Positions 9,971-20,162 are shown, counted from the stretch's first letter. The stretch: 64,000 nt of DNA from Lewinellaceae bacterium (GCA_020636025.1 JACJYQ010000001.1:558001-622000); one strand, 5' to 3'. Notes: generated by a model from the letters alone, not told the origin. Numbers and translations are program-made.

Positions 9971-12900
9971 ATGAAAAATAGCCTTTATCTGGCAGTAATT
10001 TCCATTATGCTTTTGACTGCCACCAGCGTCAGGGCACAACTGGAACTTAGCTTCGATTTTGAGGAGCCATCATGCCACGGTTATATAGATGGCAGCGCAA
10101 CTGCGCTGCCAAGTGGTGGAACTGCCCCTTATTCTTATCTTTGGAGCAATGGCCAAACTACCCAGATAATTTCTGGCATTGGCAGCGGCATATTTTCCGT
10201 GACAGTAAATGATGCAAACAATGAAACGATTATTGGAACTGTAACGGTAACAGATCATCCAGTTCTAGAACTTGATATTGTCTCTATTTCTCCATCTTGT
10301 ACTGGATCCAATAATGGTTCTGCCACGGTTCAGGCTTCCGGTGGCGTTCCTCCTTATACCTATTTTTGGTCACCCGGTAATTTTTCCGGACCAACTGCTT
10401 CCGGGTTAGCACCAGGAGCTTACAGTGTAAAAGTTAGAGATTCCAAATTTTGTGAAACGGCTCTATTGCTGAACATCCCTGAAATTAATGGCCTGGACGT
10501 TACCCTGATTGTGCAAAGTGCCACCTGTACGGGTGTTGACGACGGTATTGTAACCGCTTTTGTAGATCCTCCCGGCACGTATATTTATGAATGGAATGTT
10601 CCACCTTTCCAGGGTCCAAATCAAATAACAGGCCTGGCAGCAAATACTGTAGTTACGGTCACCGTAACCGATCCTGGTTCTGGTTGCACAGGTACCGCGA
10701 CAACTATTGTAGGAGCGCACAACTCCGTAGATGTAGATGTTCAGACAACTGACGTGATGTGCGCCAGTGATATGATGGGATCTGCAACAGCAATTGCCTC
10801 TGGTGGCGTCCCTGATTATACTTATCAGTGGTTTATTCCACCTTCCGGGCCGCAAATTGGCAGTGATTCCATCATTACCGGCCTCAATCAAGGGGCTTAC
10901 ATGGTTTCGGTAACTGATTCCAGAGGTTGTACGGCCATAAGTGTGGCCAATATCGGGGTAGAAGCCGGCCCTCAGGCGCTGATAGAAGGCCTTACGCTGG
11001 TTGAATGCGGCACTGTTGAAAGCATCGTTCAATTCACCAATGTATCCGTCGATCAATTTGGAACCATTGTGTCCTGGGAGTGGGAACTTACCCTCCCTGG
11101 CGGTATCCAGACCTTCAATAATGTAAATCCGCTGCAATTGAGTTTGCCGGTAGGTGCAGCCGGTTCAATAAAATTAACCGTCACATCAGATAACGGATGT
11201 ATGGCTGATACAATGAAAAATTTCATCGTACCAGGCATTCCGGACATTTCGCTAAGCACCGGACCGGTAGCTGTTGATTGTGCGAATGGCCCTATCCCCA
11301 TAACGGTAAATGGCGGTCAACCTCATTACAGCTATACCTGGTCACCACTTGCCGGACTTATTCTGGGAATGGTACCGCCTAATGTGATTGCCAACCCGGA
11401 CACCACTACTACTTATCAACTGATTGCCAACGATCAAGGCTGTATGGATACAGTTTCCGTAACCATCGTTCGGGTGGAGAATCCGATTGATTTGATGGTT
11501 CAGGATTCTGTAATACATACTTGTGATTCTATTGCCACGTTAGTAGCCACAGCCAATGTACCCAACGTTTACTGGACAGATGCCGATTGGAATGTATTGG
11601 GCAATCCTCCCACAAATCCGATAACTGTTGTGCTTCAGGCAGATTCTTCAGTTTTCCACGTCATTGCACAAGATTCCCTGGGGTGCGCGGATACCCTTTC
11701 TGTAACAGTTTTCCAACACAGCGTAGATATTTCTGTTGATCCGGATATGCCGGATACCTTATGTGCCAACACAGATGTTCAGTTAGGCATTATCAACAAC
11801 AATCCGGGCGACATTTTGACTTACACCTGGTCAGCCAATCCCCCGCTGGTATTGACCGGCGCCAATACACCAAATCCAGTTGTAGTGGGACCTGTTGGTA
11901 GTTATGACGTTACCGTTACTGTTGAAAATCAATATGGTTGTGTAGATTCTCTGATCATCCCACTAATTTTCGCCGACATGGTGAATATCGCGGATGCCAT
12001 TGAAATTGATTTGTGTAATGGCACTTCGGTGACCTTTACCAACCACAGCGGACTTTCTGGCCTATGGGAATTTGGCGATGGCGATACCAGTACGCTAGTG
12101 AATCCTGTACACATTTATACTACGGGAGGAACATATACCGTGGTATTTACACCCGATAATTTGCAGTGCGCGATGCCATGGGATTCAACCATCATTGTGA
12201 AAGACTCTGTTCTTGGCGCGCCGCAGATAAGTTATGAATATGTAAATTGTATTGACTCCGCAGGTGTCCAATTTTACGGAATGGCCAATGTACCCGTTAA
12301 AACCTGGCATTGGACCTTCAGCGCCGGAGAACCTGATAGCTCAGATCTGCAAAACCCAATCATTGTATTTACAGAAGAGGGTAGTGTAATGGCAACTTTG
12401 GTAATTACTGATTCCATGGGTTGCAGCAGCAGTACCACCATAAATTTTGATGTGTACATCATACAGGACAGCATTCCGGATATGCTGGAATTTTGTCTGG
12501 TTGATTCCATACAATTGAATGCCGATGGTTACGATTCAACAGCAACGTACGTATGGACTTCCAATCCAATAGACAGTGTATTTGATGCTAATTCACCTAA
12601 TCCCTGGGTATCACCTGGTGTTGTGACTACATATACCGTCACCATTAGTCAGGACACTTTCTGTTCGGTGACGTATGAAGTATTGGTTACACCCTTGCAC
12701 GGTCCGGATGTTACAGTAAATGTGCCGGATCATATTTGTGAAGGCATGCCGGTTAAAATTACTGTGACCAACAACATTCCGGGAGATACACTCACATACC
12801 AATGGACATCCATTGGGCCATTGATCATTACCGAACCGGATGATTCAATGCCGTTCATTTCAGGACCGGCCGGAAATTACATTCTGACGCTTACGGTAAC

Positions 12901-15900
12901 CAATCAAAATAATTGCACTCAAACGCTGGATATTCCCATCCACATCATCCAATCCGTTGATATACAGGATTCTATTTACATTGATCTTTGTCAGGGACTG
13001 GAAGTTAGTTTCTTCAATAACAGCGGCATCGGCGGTATTTGGGATTTTGGTGATGGTGATACCAGCACGCTTCAGAATCCGGTGCACACGTACGCAGATA
13101 CAGGCCAGTACCATGTAGTATTTACGCCAACGCTGATAGATTGCGTATGGCCCTGGGATACCATCATCATCGTGACGGATACACCGTTGGATACACCGGT
13201 GATCTCTTATGAATATCTGAATTGTATTGACAGCGCCCAGATTCAGTTTTACGGCATGTCAAATACGTCCAATGTAACCTGGAGCTGGACTTTCAGCGGC
13301 GGAAGCCCGGCAACTTCAATGGAACAGAACCCGATTGTTACTTTCCATGAGGAGCAACAGATACAGGCCATTGTAAAAATAACCACCGTAAATGGTTGTA
13401 TGGCTTCGGATACACTCGATTTGGATGTAGTGATCATTCAGGATAGTATGGCCATGGAGTTGTTCGTTTGTGTGGGTGATTCAGTGCAATTGAACTCCGA
13501 TGGGTATGATTCAACAGCTACCTACGTGTGGACCTCTAATCCGCCAGACCTGGATTTTGATGTTAATTCACCAAATCCATGGGTCTCTCCGGATACAGCC
13601 ACCATCTATTCTGTAACCATAAGTCAGGATACAGTTTGTACGCTCACCATAGATGTTCTGGTAACACCTGTGCCGGCTCCGGATGTAACTCCTGTTTTGC
13701 CCGATCATATCTGTGAAGGCATGCCTGGACTGGTAGGCGTGACCAATAACAATCCAGGTGACACGCTTACCTACGAATGGACTACTACCGATCCGGTGAT
13801 CATTAGCAGTCCACAGGATTCATTCACGACAGTTTCCGGATCTGCCGGTGATTATGTGATTACGGTTACCGTTACTAATCAATATAATTGCTCTCTCACA
13901 TTAGACATCCCCATTACCATCATCCCGTCTATTGACATTCAGGATTCCATTTCCATTGACCTTTGTAATGGTTTGGAAGTGAGCTTCTTCAACAACAGCA
14001 CGATTGGAGGAGTATGGGATTTCGGGGATGGCAATACGAGTTCGGATCATAATCCGGTGCACACCTATGGCGCTGAAGGTCAGTATCACGTAACTTTCAC
14101 TCCCGGCTTCGGGCTCTGCGTTTGGCCCTGGGATACCATGATCATTGTAATTGACAATCCGTTGGATACACCGGTAATCTCTTACGAGTATTTGAATTGC
14201 ATCGACAGTGCCCAGATTCAGTTCTTTGGCATGTCAAACACGCCGATGATCAGTTGGATGTGGACATTCAGCGGAGGCGATCCGCTCAGCTCTGTCGAGC
14301 AGAATCCTGTTGTCAACTTCCTTCAGGAACAACATCTGATGGCTGTGGTAAAAGTGACTGCTGAAAATAATTGCATGGCATCAGATACCGTGGAACTAGA
14401 TGTAGTGATCATTCAGGATAGCATGCAATTGATGTACATGCTTTGCGAAGGCGATTCAGTTCAATTAAATGCCGATGGCTATGATTCTACGGCTACTTAT
14501 GTTTGGACATCTGTTCCAAATGATGTGAATTTTGATCCAAATTCACCCAACCCTTGGGTGTCACCTGATGTCTCAACCGATTATACGGTTACCATTACAC
14601 AGGATACTTTCTGCTCGGTAACGTATATTGTTTCGGTGGTAATAAAACCCAAACCGGATGTGACGCCTAACTTCCCGGATACCATTTGCACAGGCGTTCC
14701 TGTTCAAATGGGCCTGACAAATAATATTCCTACAGACACGCTCACCTATATGTGGTCGGCCGATCCACCATTGATTATTACAGGTGCGGATACGGATTCA
14801 CCCATATTGGAGGGGCCGGCTGGCGATTACGACATCACCGTAACGGTTACCAACCAATACAACTGCTCATTGGAGTTGATCATACCAATCCACATCGAAG
14901 AAAGTATTGATGTGCAGGATTCCATTACCATTGACCTTTGCAATGGATTAGAAGTGAGTTTCTTTAACAACAGCGGCCTCAGCGGAATCTGGGAGTTTGG
15001 TGATGGCGATACCAGCACCTTACAAAATCCGGTGCATACATATGCCGATACAGGCCAGTATCATGTGGTATTCACTCCATTGAATTACATCTGTACCTGG
15101 CCCTGGGATACCCTGATCAATGTGCAGGACAGCGCCATTGCAGTGCCTGTTATTAATTATTTCTATTTGAGTTGTGTGGACAGCGCCCAAATACAATTCC
15201 TGGGCAGCTCCAATCACCAGATTGATACCTGGTTCTGGACCTTTAGCGGCGGCAGCCCGGATAGTGCTTTTGTGCAAAATCCGGTGGTCACCTTTACACA
15301 GGAAGGAACCATTACAGCCATCTTGAAAGTGACGGATGTCAATGGCTGCATGGCTTCTGATACACAGGAAATCGAAATTTTGATCATTCAGGATAGTATG
15401 CAACTAAGTCACATGATCTGTGCAGGCGACTCAGTTCAGTTGAATGCAGATGGTTTCGATGACAACGCCGGCTATTCCTGGACATCTGATCCGGTTGATC
15501 CGAATTTCGATTCGAACAGCCCGAATCCATGGGTTTCTCCGTTGGTAACCACGGTTTATTCCGTGACCATCAGTCAGGATACCTTCTGCTCGGTGACTTA
15601 CGATGTGACGGTGATGGTAAAAGATGGTCCTGATGTGACCCTGGAAGTGCCGGACACTACTTGTGCCAATCTGGATACACAATTGAGCATCATGAATAAC
15701 AACCCGGGTGATACGCTGACTTTTGAATGGACGGTAGATCCGCCATTGCAAATTACTGGCGCGGATACGGATATGCCTGTGGTCAATGGTCCGGCAGGTG
15801 ATTATACGATTACGGTTGTTGTGACCAATCAAAACATGTGCAGCGTTACCCTGACTGCCATGATGCACATACAGGATTCGCTGAACATACAAGATTCCAT

Positions 15901-17605
15901 CACGTTGGATCTTTGTGACGGACTGAATGTGAGTTTCTTCAACAACAGTGGACTAATTGGTCTATGGGATTTTGGCGATGGCGACACCAGTACGGCTGTA
16001 AATCCGATCCACAGCTACGCCATGGGTGGCAGCTATCAGGTTTCTTTTACACCTACAGATTACCTCTGTGTAGAAGCATGGGATTCGCTGATTATTGTGT
16101 TGGACGAGCCGCTGGATACGCCGATGATAGCCAATAACTACATCATTTGTATTGACAGCGCGCAGATACAGTTTATGGGTACGTCAAACAATGCGGATGT
16201 ACATTGGGACTGGACCTTTAGCTCAGGTACGCCGGCGACCTCTACGGAACAGAACCCGATCATTACCTTCTTTGCCGAAGATACCATTACAGTCACCCTA
16301 ATGGTGACTGATACCAATAATTGCATGGCTGTGGCTACCCTGGAACTTCCAGTAGAGTTTATCAGTGACAGTATCGAGAACATGCGAATGTTCTGTCTGG
16401 GGGATTCACTGTACCTGAACCCCGATGGTTACGACAGCACCGCCACTTATGTTTGGACTTCCTTGCCTGTAGATTCCAACCTGGTAGCCAATGATCCAAA
16501 CCCGCTGGTTTCACCGGTGGTGGAGACAGTGTATACAGTAACCTTGTCTGAAAACTCCGGTTGTTCTGTTGCATACCAGGTAACCGTGGTGCCAAAAGAT
16601 GCGGCTGTACTCACTTTACCGGATGATATGCTGGTATGTAACGACAGCCTGCTCACGCTAATAGCCACGGGGAATGGAACCATCTTTGCCTGGTCCGATT
16701 CGTCCGACTTTGATCCGATATTCTCTACCAATGATACGGTTATGGTAACACCGGTAAGAAACGGCAAATACTATGTGCGCATGCAAACGATCTTTGGCTG
16801 TGTAGCCATTGATTCCATTTCTGTGAATAACGGCTCGGCCAATATAGATGTAGCGCCTTACGATGACAATATTTGTCTTGGCGAGAGCACAAACCTGCAA
16901 ATTGAAAATCTCAATCCTGAAGACACACTCGATTATGTTTGGACACCTAATTTGCCAAATGTGCCAAACCCAAGCGTGATGCCGGAAGTTGCATCAGATT
17001 ATCACGTAGTAGTCACCAATCAATTTGGCTGCACCGACGAGCTGGATTTCCACGTAGATGTTACCACTGTAAGCGTAAAAGCAGAAATAACCGGACGGGA
17101 TACCATCTGTACCCGTGGCAGCACAACCTTGCTGGCTACACCAACGAGCAATGTAGAACCTGTTTCCATTTTCTGGACGCCTACAGAAAGTCTAGACGAT
17201 CCGGCCAGCCGAACTCCGACGGCCTCACCCAGTCATGCCGAAACTTATGTGGTGACGGCTATGACCGAAGATGGCTGTGTAGCCACAGATGAAGTTTCGG
17301 TGAAATTCTGTCTCGATCAGTGTCTGGAGCCGTACATATTTGTACCCAATACCTTTACGCCAAACAATGATGGCATAAACGACCATTTCATTGTGCGCGG
17401 CGCCAACATCACCGACATGGTGTTTATGGTATGGAACCGTTGGGGTGAAAAAGTGTACGAAACCACCGATATCAATGCGCAAGGCTGGGATGGCTCCTTC
17501 AAAGGCGCCGATGCTACGCCTGATTCCTATGCCTGGTATTTACGAGCTACTTGTGGCGATGGTGGTAGTATTGAGCGGCAGGGGAATGTGACGTTGTTGA
17601 AGTAG
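9971..17605 (+). CDS. Giant SprB/PKD-repeat surface protein with T9SS type B (gliding-motility) C-terminus
   Basis: 2544 residues, with a signal peptide (cleavage near VRAQ, residue 23). Residues about 28-325 hold four SprB-type repeats (GSATALPSGGTAPYSYLWSN style). The centre holds a 325-residue supermodule repeated five times in exact register (see the repeat entry), each made of about four Ig/PKD-like sandwiches with a WDFGDGDTS PKD signature. The last roughly 95 residues form the gliding-motility-associated C-terminal domain, i.e. the T9SS type B signal (FVPNTFTPNNDGINDHF, WNRWGEKVYE, GTP-like loop, WYL). The protein is acidic and rich in Thr, Asp and Val. Known relatives are SprB-type adhesins that move on the cell surface. 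Motility versus plain adhesion cannot be decided here. It is the last gene of the cassette, followed by a 22-bp-stem terminator. Confidence 0.92.
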   Translation: MKNSLYLAVISIMLLTATSVRAQLELSFDFEEPSCHGYIDGSATALPSGGTAPYSYLWSNGQTTQIISGIGSGIFSVTVNDANNETIIGTVTVTDHPVLELDIVSISPSCTGSNNGSATVQASGGVPPYTYFWSPGNFSGPTASGLAPGAYSVKVRDSKFCETALLLNIPEINGLDVTLIVQSATCTGVDDGIVTAFVDPPGTYIYEWNVPPFQGPNQITGLAANTVVTVTVTDPGSGCTGTATTIVGAHNSVDVDVQTTDVMCASDMMGSATAIASGGVPDYTYQWFIPPSGPQIGSDSIITGLNQGAYMVSVTDSRGCTAISVANIGVEAGPQALIEGLTLVECGTVESIVQFTNVSVDQFGTIVSWEWELTLPGGIQTFNNVNPLQLSLPVGAAGSIKLTVTSDNGCMADTMKNFIVPGIPDISLSTGPVAVDCANGPIPITVNGGQPHYSYTWSPLAGLILGMVPPNVIANPDTTTTYQLIANDQGCMDTVSVTIVRVENPIDLMVQDSVIHTCDSIATLVATANVPNVYWTDADWNVLGNPPTNPITVVLQADSSVFHVIAQDSLGCADTLSVTVFQHSVDISVDPDMPDTLCANTDVQLGIINNNPGDILTYTWSANPPLVLTGANTPNPVVVGPVGSYDVTVTVENQYGCVDSLIIPLIFADMVNIADAIEIDLCNGTSVTFTNHSGLSGLWEFGDGDTSTLVNPVHIYTTGGTYTVVFTPDNLQCAMPWDSTIIVKDSVLGAPQISYEYVNCIDSAGVQFYGMANVPVKTWHWTFSAGEPDSSDLQNPIIVFTEEGSVMATLVITDSMGCSSSTTINFDVYIIQDSIPDMLEFCLVDSIQLNADGYDSTATYVWTSNPIDSVFDANSPNPWVSPGVVTTYTVTISQDTFCSVTYEVLVTPLHGPDVTVNVPDHICEGMPVKITVTNNIPGDTLTYQWTSIGPLIITEPDDSMPFISGPAGNYILTLTVTNQNNCTQTLDIPIHIIQSVDIQDSIYIDLCQGLEVSFFNNSGIGGIWDFGDGDTSTLQNPVHTYADTGQYHVVFTPTLIDCVWPWDTIIIVTDTPLDTPVISYEYLNCIDSAQIQFYGMSNTSNVTWSWTFSGGSPATSMEQNPIVTFHEEQQIQAIVKITTVNGCMASDTLDLDVVIIQDSMAMELFVCVGDSVQLNSDGYDSTATYVWTSNPPDLDFDVNSPNPWVSPDTATIYSVTISQDTVCTLTIDVLVTPVPAPDVTPVLPDHICEGMPGLVGVTNNNPGDTLTYEWTTTDPVIISSPQDSFTTVSGSAGDYVITVTVTNQYNCSLTLDIPITIIPSIDIQDSISIDLCNGLEVSFFNNSTIGGVWDFGDGNTSSDHNPVHTYGAEGQYHVTFTPGFGLCVWPWDTMIIVIDNPLDTPVISYEYLNCIDSAQIQFFGMSNTPMISWMWTFSGGDPLSSVEQNPVVNFLQEQHLMAVVKVTAENNCMASDTVELDVVIIQDSMQLMYMLCEGDSVQLNADGYDSTATYVWTSVPNDVNFDPNSPNPWVSPDVSTDYTVTITQDTFCSVTYIVSVVIKPKPDVTPNFPDTICTGVPVQMGLTNNIPTDTLTYMWSADPPLIITGADTDSPILEGPAGDYDITVTVTNQYNCSLELIIPIHIEESIDVQDSITIDLCNGLEVSFFNNSGLSGIWEFGDGDTSTLQNPVHTYADTGQYHVVFTPLNYICTWPWDTLINVQDSAIAVPVINYFYLSCVDSAQIQFLGSSNHQIDTWFWTFSGGSPDSAFVQNPVVTFTQEGTITAILKVTDVNGCMASDTQEIEILIIQDSMQLSHMICAGDSVQLNADGFDDNAGYSWTSDPVDPNFDSNSPNPWVSPLVTTVYSVTISQDTFCSVTYDVTVMVKDGPDVTLEVPDTTCANLDTQLSIMNNNPGDTLTFEWTVDPPLQITGADTDMPVVNGPAGDYTITVVVTNQNMCSVTLTAMMHIQDSLNIQDSITLDLCDGLNVSFFNNSGLIGLWDFGDGDTSTAVNPIHSYAMGGSYQVSFTPTDYLCVEAWDSLIIVLDEPLDTPMIANNYIICIDSAQIQFMGTSNNADVHWDWTFSSGTPATSTEQNPIITFFAEDTITVTLMVTDTNNCMAVATLELPVEFISDSIENMRMFCLGDSLYLNPDGYDSTATYVWTSLPVDSNLVANDPNPLVSPVVETVYTVTLSENSGCSVAYQVTVVPKDAAVLTLPDDMLVCNDSLLTLIATGNGTIFAWSDSSDFDPIFSTNDTVMVTPVRNGKYYVRMQTIFGCVAIDSISVNNGSANIDVAPYDDNICLGESTNLQIENLNPEDTLDYVWTPNLPNVPNPSVMPEVASDYHVVVTNQFGCTDELDFHVDVTTVSVKAEITGRDTICTRGSTTLLATPTSNVEPVSIFWTPTESLDDPASRTPTASPSHAETYVVTAMTEDGCVATDEVSVKFCLDQCLEPYIFVPNTFTPNNDGINDHFIVRGANITDMVFMVWNRWGEKVYETTDINAQGWDGSFKGADATPDSYAWYLRATCGDGGSIERQGNVTLLK
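12008..16610 (+). repeat. Five in-register 975-bp coding modules
   Basis: The codon for the Asp of the motif IDLCNGLEVSFFNNS falls at 12008, 12983, 13958, 14933 and 15908, so neighbouring copies are exactly 975 bp (325 residues) apart each time. The copies differ at many bases, including synonymous ones, yet show no net indel. The fifth copy is recognisable until roughly 16610 and then diverges. Confidence 0.9.
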
Positions 17606-17625
17606 GAGGGAGAGATTAATTTGGA

Positions 17626-17674
17626 CTAATAAAATAGGCCAGTAGGAACAACTCCTACTGGCCTATTTTATTAG
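17626..17674. terminator. Bidirectional terminator between convergent genes
   Basis: A perfect 22-bp stem (17626-17647 with 17653-17674) and 5-nt loop lies between the stop of the giant type B cargo (plus strand) and the stop of the ParB-like gene (minus strand). The arm ends are A/T-rich, giving a U-rich 3' side on both strands, and TTTTG follows on the plus strand. Confidence 0.9.
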
Positions 17675-17692
17675 TTTTGTTATATCCTTGGC

Positions 17693-18745
17693 TTACTCTA
17701 AGCTCAAAAGTCCCACAAGCTCCCCCCAACTTCGAACATGTTTATACTCCAACATATAATTCCTGGCCCGCCAATCGTAAAGATAAATTTCCAGACCTCG
17801 TGTATTAATTCGATTGATCAGCACATTAAGTCTGTCTTTAAACCAATTACGTTTTACAGGATCAGTTTGGTAATAGTCTAGAACATTTCTGTATATCATA
17901 CGAACCATACTATCCTCTATTCTCGGAGCATTTTGCAAAATTTCATCGATATATTTTGTTGTTCCTGGCGCTTTATGAATTATCTCCAGGCAATTCGTCA
18001 CAATGTGCTCAATTTGATAATAGAATAGATAGTCGTTCAGATGTGGCAGGTACGATTCGTCAAATTTATCCGTAAGTCCCCGGTTTAATCTACTGATTAC
18101 GAAGTAACTCGGGTTGATCTTTAGATTTTTATAGGCTACCAATTTGTGATGACCGTCCAGAATGTATTTGCAGGTGTTGTCCTCGTAATTCTGATCGGAG
18201 TCTTCATCTTTTTGTTCTACATTTTTCACCCGAATGGTAATGGCTAACGGACGCTCACCACTTTGGATCAGGTTTTCATAGTGCTTTACCCGTTCCAGAT
18301 CCAGCGTTTCAAATGGTCTTGTGAACATGAGTTGTCTACCGTACGGATAAAAGCTTTCTATTGGAAATGGTTTGGAAGACCTGTGTGTGCCAATGATCTC
18401 TTTCTGCCACCTGTGGATTATTTCGTTGGAATTAGCCAAATTGTTGTTGAATCGCAAGTCGGCAGGCTTGTCTTCCCAGAGTTCAATATCATACTCGCCT
18501 GTTTCCAGCAGATTAAGAAATCCAGCGTCTTTTAATTCCTGGATAGATCTGATGGAGGAGAGCTTTTCTTCTATCGCTTTTAGTGATTCGATTTCAGGTT
18601 TGGAATAGGGTAGGTTCAAGTAGTATCTGGCGACGCTTCCACCAAAATCTGGCCAATCAATTACTCGGGGTTTTTCTATGATCAGGCAGCTGAGAAAGCC
18701 GTCGAACCTGATTTTTATGATGCTGTTGGGGTTGGTTAATTGCAT
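17693..18745 (-). CDS. Uncharacterised protein with ParB/sulfiredoxin-like DGHH motif
   Basis: 350 residues from ATG at 18745. An in-frame TTG at 18784 would add 13 residues and is less likely. There is no signal peptide or membrane segment. The clearest motif is YILDGHHKLVAYKNL, with D197-G-H-H200, which resembles the (D/V)DGHHRL core of ParB-type nuclease/CTPase and sulfiredoxin-like folds. It is preceded by a region dealing with ranges of residues (ERVKHYENLIQSGERPLAI) that also resembles the start of a ParB-like domain. The C-terminal 130 residues are helical and unrecognised. It follows an acyltransferase gene by 64 nt on the same strand and may be co-transcribed with it. The function is unknown. 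A role in chromosome partition is not suggested, because no parA or parS context is visible. Confidence 0.6.
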   Translation of the reverse strand: MQLTNPNSIIKIRFDGFLSCLIIEKPRVIDWPDFGGSVARYYLNLPYSKPEIESLKAIEEKLSSIRSIQELKDAGFLNLLETGEYDIELWEDKPADLRFNNNLANSNEIIHRWQKEIIGTHRSSKPFPIESFYPYGRQLMFTRPFETLDLERVKHYENLIQSGERPLAITIRVKNVEQKDEDSDQNYEDNTCKYILDGHHKLVAYKNLKINPSYFVISRLNRGLTDKFDESYLPHLNDYLFYYQIEHIVTNCLEIIHKAPGTTKYIDEILQNAPRIEDSMVRMIYRNVLDYYQTDPVKRNWFKDRLNVLINRINTRGLEIYLYDWRARNYMLEYKHVRSWGELVGLLSLE

Positions 18746-18809
18746 GTTATTTGGGTTGAGTTTATTTGTTGCAGAATTATACAAATTTTATTCGCCTATT
18801 AGAGCAGAT

Positions 18810-20006
18810 TTATGCAGTGTTCTTCTCATCTTCCACAATCAGCACATTTTTTACCCCTCTCGGGTACCTCCTTCCATTCAAAAACTTCCCAATAAAAGTA
18901 TCTCTTACAAGATAATGATAGCTCACAAAACATATCAAACTGGTGATGGCTAGTACTGTCAGGAATTTCAAAGTTGCTGAAATCGGCCAATGCACAATAG
19001 CGGATGGAAGTACCAATACCAGTGGCAAATGAATTAAATACACCCAATAGGATGAATCGGCCACATATCTCATCAGGGGCGAATGCTGGCTGGCATAGCG
19101 TATGGATAAGCCGGTAAATCCAAAAATAAACATCCAGATCATCATGGACCGTGCCGCGACATGTCCGAAGTCTCCAAACAGGTCAGATCTGAAAAAATAC
19201 ACGCAAAACAGGATGATGCCTGTGATCATCAACATCCAGTCGTATTTCATAATAGAATCCAGATGTTGTTTGGACTTGAATAAGCCCCATCCAATCATGT
19301 AAAAACTGAAGAAATAAATAAAGGTGTTGAAGTCGGGAACGAGAGAATTTGAAATGAATACATACGCAGATCCAACTATTCCGAAAACCAGACAGGTAAT
19401 GTTAGCAAAGACAAATACTCTCAACAATGGCTTGCGAATGATCCAGTCATAGGTTTTGAGCAAAGAGTCAGAAATCCTTGGCAATCGCAAAAAAAGCAGT
19501 CCAAATCCCATGGAAACAAACGTAATCATCGCAAGATAGTACAAAAACCACAGGTGAACTGTACTGTCAGGGATCAATTCTCCAATGGTCGACACGGATG
19601 AAATCGCTTCTGAAAAAGCATTTGACTTTCCGGCAAAAACATACTTTGTGTAATTAAAGGCAAACTTGATGGAAGGGTAGAGCAGGACTATAAAAACCAT
19701 CAATGGCAGCACAATCCTCGAAACCCGGTTTCTAAACATGCGCAACGGTGATCGTTCATAAAACAGCATGGCGCCAAAAAAACCGGCGACCAGAAAAAAG
19801 ACGGGCATCCGGAAGGTATGGATGAAGGCTACAATGAAATCATTGGAGGCATGGATGGAGACCGGGTCTTTTATTCTATCGGGATTGCCGGGGTCTGCCG
19901 TCCCGTATATGACTGCCGAATGAAGGACAATGCCCAGTAGCATCATAATGGCCCTCAAGGTATCTAATGCGTGAAGGCGTTCGGTCTTAGCAGCTGAAGT
20001 AGTCAA
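18810..20006 (-). CDS. Acyltransferase-3 family integral membrane protein
   Basis: 398 residues with about ten predicted membrane helices. The N-terminal segment RLHALDTLRAIMMLLGIVLHS is the signature of the acyltransferase 3 family (OafB/OpgC/NodX-like), where the Arg and His are conserved. Further family-like segments are FFLVAGFFGAMLF, DSTVHLWFLYYLA and YWVYLIHLPLVL. Such enzymes acylate cell-surface glycans, exopolysaccharide or other small substrates, using an acyl donor across the inner membrane. The substrate here is unknown. The start codon is TTG at 20006: an in-frame stop lies at 20019-20021 with no ATG between, and the next ATG would cut into the first helix. A TAAATTTG promoter-like box lies 51 nt upstream. 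Confidence 0.8.
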   Translation of the reverse strand: MTTSAAKTERLHALDTLRAIMMLLGIVLHSAVIYGTADPGNPDRIKDPVSIHASNDFIVAFIHTFRMPVFFLVAGFFGAMLFYERSPLRMFRNRVSRIVLPLMVFIVLLYPSIKFAFNYTKYVFAGKSNAFSEAISSVSTIGELIPDSTVHLWFLYYLAMITFVSMGFGLLFLRLPRISDSLLKTYDWIIRKPLLRVFVFANITCLVFGIVGSAYVFISNSLVPDFNTFIYFFSFYMIGWGLFKSKQHLDSIMKYDWMLMITGIILFCVYFFRSDLFGDFGHVAARSMMIWMFIFGFTGLSIRYASQHSPLMRYVADSSYWVYLIHLPLVLVLPSAIVHWPISATLKFLTVLAITSLICFVSYHYLVRDTFIGKFLNGRRYPRGVKNVLIVEDEKNTA

Positions 20007-20056
20007 TTCGGCGCAATTTCATAAAAATATTCTGAAGCGCTTGAATACCTCTAAAA

Positions 20057-20064
20057 CAAATTTA
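20057..20064 (-). promoter_or_regulatory. Promoter -7 box (TAAATTTG) for the acyltransferase gene
   Basis: On the minus strand this is an exact TAnnTTTG match, 51 nt before the TTG start of the acyltransferase gene. No clear TTG is seen at -33. Confidence 0.4.
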
Positions 20065-20162
20065 CCTGAACACTTGGGGGCTATGTATTTAAATGCCTGT
20101 CTCACCGTGATAATAAGCTCCATTTAGAACATTTCTCAGTTGTGATTAATCCTTTGTGAAAT

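Noticed and set aside
10463..11137. Long minus-strand open frames inside the type B cargo gene, including 15431-15892
   Set aside because: They recur in the same antisense frame of repeated coding modules, have no homologous features, and are explained by the codon bias of the repeats.
12008..16610. Regular spacing of repeats considered as a CRISPR-like array
   Set aside because: The period is 975 bp, in frame, and encodes folded domains. There are no short repeats with unique spacers anywhere in the window.
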